Positions 4,526 through 5,610 of a stretch of 5,610 bases of DNA are shown here, in pieces. Position numbers and translations under genes: made by a program. Origin of the DNA: an uncultured Caryophanales bacterium. Its GTDB lineage: Bacteria > Bacillota_I > Bacilli_A > RF39 > UBA660. Within the stretch, counting starts at the first letter, position 1, and each line of letters starts with the position of its first letter. The notes beneath the pieces were generated by a model. It did not search any database, was not told the DNA's origin, and was given only the letters and a program-made list of their open reading frames with translations. Location of the stretch: positions 1 through 5,610 of the forward strand of contig CALCBO010000168.1 in the NCBI GenBank assembly GCA_937897245.1, in the 5' to 3' direction.

Positions 4526-5610
4526 GATAATGTGTATTATAAAATTGAATAAAACGCTTCATTGCTTCTTGTACAATATTAGGACTAGTAGCTGCATTTA
4601 TACGTATCCAGCCTTGATAGTTATCTACAAAACGTGCACCGGTTTCAAGTAAAACATGTGTATCTTTCGCAAGTTTTAAAATAAACTGATCAACATCATC
4701 AACATTATTGAGATATACCCATACAAGAAATCCTCCTTCTGGTTTCATAACAGTACATCCAGAAAGAGTTACAGTATTAACGATATAGTCTATGTTTGAT
4801 TGAATAACTTTTAAGAGTTCTTTATACCATTCTTTTCCATATGTATATACATATTCAATCATATTGATGCCTAATCGATTAGGAGTGATATGTAATCTGT
4901 TTAAATAAGATTCATAATCTTCTTTTAATTGTTTGTTGGTACATAATATAAAAGAAGTAGAAAGACCAGAAATATTAAATGTTTTATTAGGAGAAGTAGA
5001 AACTATAATATAATCATAAATATCATGGAATTCTAATAAAGAAGTATATTTTTGATTATTGAAAATAAAATCACCATGGATTTCATCTGATAATATAGTT
5101 ACATCATATTGTTTACATAATAATACTAGTTGTTTAAGTTCTTCTTTGCTCCATATCCTTCCACCAGGATTATGTGGATTACAGAATAGTAAGACTTTAA
5201 TATTATGATTCTTAAATATCTTTTCTAAATTTATAAAATCGATTATATAATGGTTATCTTCTAACAATAACGGTAAAGTTATAGGATGACCTATCTTAGC
5301 ACAATTCAAAAAAGGACCATAAACAGGAGTCATAATGACTATTTCCTTTTCACTTGCAATCATATCACATGCTAGATGTAAAGAAGATATAGTACCAATA
5401 GAAGGAACAATCCAATTTTTATGAATATCTAAATAATGAATATCTTTATACCAGTTGATAATACTTTGATAGAAGCTATCTTGGATATGAAAATATCCAA
5501 AATCAGGTTCTTCAATTAATGAATGTAATTTATTTTTAACATTTATGTCCATCTTAAAATCCATATCAGCAATAAACATTGGAAAGATTTCAGTATGATC
5601 ATCTATATCT
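4515..5610 (-). CDS. patB: MalY/PatB family PLP-dependent C-S lyase (cystathionine beta-lyase-like), N-terminus outside window
   Basis: Fold type I PLP enzyme of the MalY/PatB group, which cleaves cystathionine or cysteine conjugates to a thiol or homocysteine, pyruvate and ammonia; members are annotated either as C-S lyase or aminotransferase. Visible are 365 codons of a usual ~390; the frame stays open to the right edge (DDHTEIFPMFIADMDF), so the ATG at 5577 is an internal Met of the PMWVADMDF-like motif and the true start lies beyond the window. Seen: YGPF, LLFCNPHNPGGRIW, ILSDEIHGDF (Asp pairing with the pyridine nitrogen), and SPNKTFNISGL with the PLP-binding Lys codon at 4983-4985. Near the end are PEGGFLVW, LLETGARF and GWIRINAA with the Arg that holds the substrate carboxylate. 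All key residues are present, so it should be active. Its stop is embedded in a terminator. Composition is AT-rich like its neighbours. The symbol is by family only; substrate specificity is uncertain. Confidence 0.9.
   Translation of the reverse strand, partial: DIDDHTEIFPMFIADMDFKMDINVKNKLHSLIEEPDFGYFHIQDSFYQSIINWYKDIHYLDIHKNWIVPSIGTISSLHLACDMIASEKEIVIMTPVYGPFLNCAKIGHPITLPLLLEDNHYIIDFINLEKIFKNHNIKVLLFCNPHNPGGRIWSKEELKQLVLLCKQYDVTILSDEIHGDFIFNNQKYTSLLEFHDIYDYIIVSTSPNKTFNISGLSTSFILCTNKQLKEDYESYLNRLHITPNRLGINMIEYVYTYGKEWYKELLKVIQSNIDYIVNTVTLSGCTVMKPEGGFLVWVYLNNVDDVDQFILKLAKDTHVLLETGARFVDNYQGWIRINAATSPNIVQEAMKRFIQFYNTHYQNS

Noticed and set aside
1..5610. CRISPR array, tRNA/rRNA, insertion sequence or riboswitch
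   Set aside because: No regularly spaced repeats, no tRNA-like cloverleaf, no transposase motifs with terminal inverted repeats, and leaders too short for a known riboswitch were seen on either strand.

Overview
The window is compositionally a patchwork of Firmicutes-like sequence, most consistent with gut clostridial/erysipelotrichial bacteria. Hand counts of 60-base lines give about 58-62% G+C for bases 1-240, about 40-50% for roughly 240-1200, and mostly 20-35% from about 1300 to the end. Both changes fall inside uninterrupted, well-conserved coding sequences (an aldehyde dehydrogenase and a HerA-like ATPase), so the contig is either a mosaic made by recombination or an assembly chimera. 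The AT-rich part suggests a gut Erysipelotrichia-type organism and the middle part looks Lachnospiraceae-like. Both taxon guesses are inference from composition and general gene style, not from a search.

Layout: (1) Bases 2-343, plus strand: C-terminal end of a class 3 aldehyde dehydrogenase, cut by the left edge. (2) 383-410: a strong terminator that can serve both converging genes. (3) 434-2038, minus strand: a complete HerA-like (DUF853/YjgR-type) ATPase with a long Ala/Lys/Glu coiled coil and a glycine-rich tail. (4) 2050-2274, minus strand: an acyl carrier protein directly upstream of the ATPase, whose stop codon touches the ATPase's Shine-Dalgarno sequence. The two look like one transcript from a promoter in the 2275-2417 divergent spacer. 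(5) 2418-3191, plus strand: a Cof-type HAD phosphatase ending in its own terminator.

(6) 3214-4389, plus strand: a decayed stretch. It holds the C-terminal half of an ABC-exporter ATPase, starting exactly at the HAD terminator and lacking Walker A. This is followed by a nearly complete glutaminyl-peptide cyclotransferase domain whose N-terminal region is broken by an in-frame amber codon at the conserved FTQG motif and probably a frameshift. (7) 4515-5610, minus strand: a MalY/PatB-type PLP enzyme (cystathionine beta-lyase-like) running off the right edge, with a terminator overlapping its stop codon.

The intact genes are ordinary housekeeping or metabolic functions. The items worth attention are the two composition steps inside reading frames, the ACP/HerA-like ATPase pair, and the eroded exporter plus glutaminyl cyclotransferase remnant, which may be what is left of a peptide modification and export locus. 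I do not see a clearly new, intact biological system.
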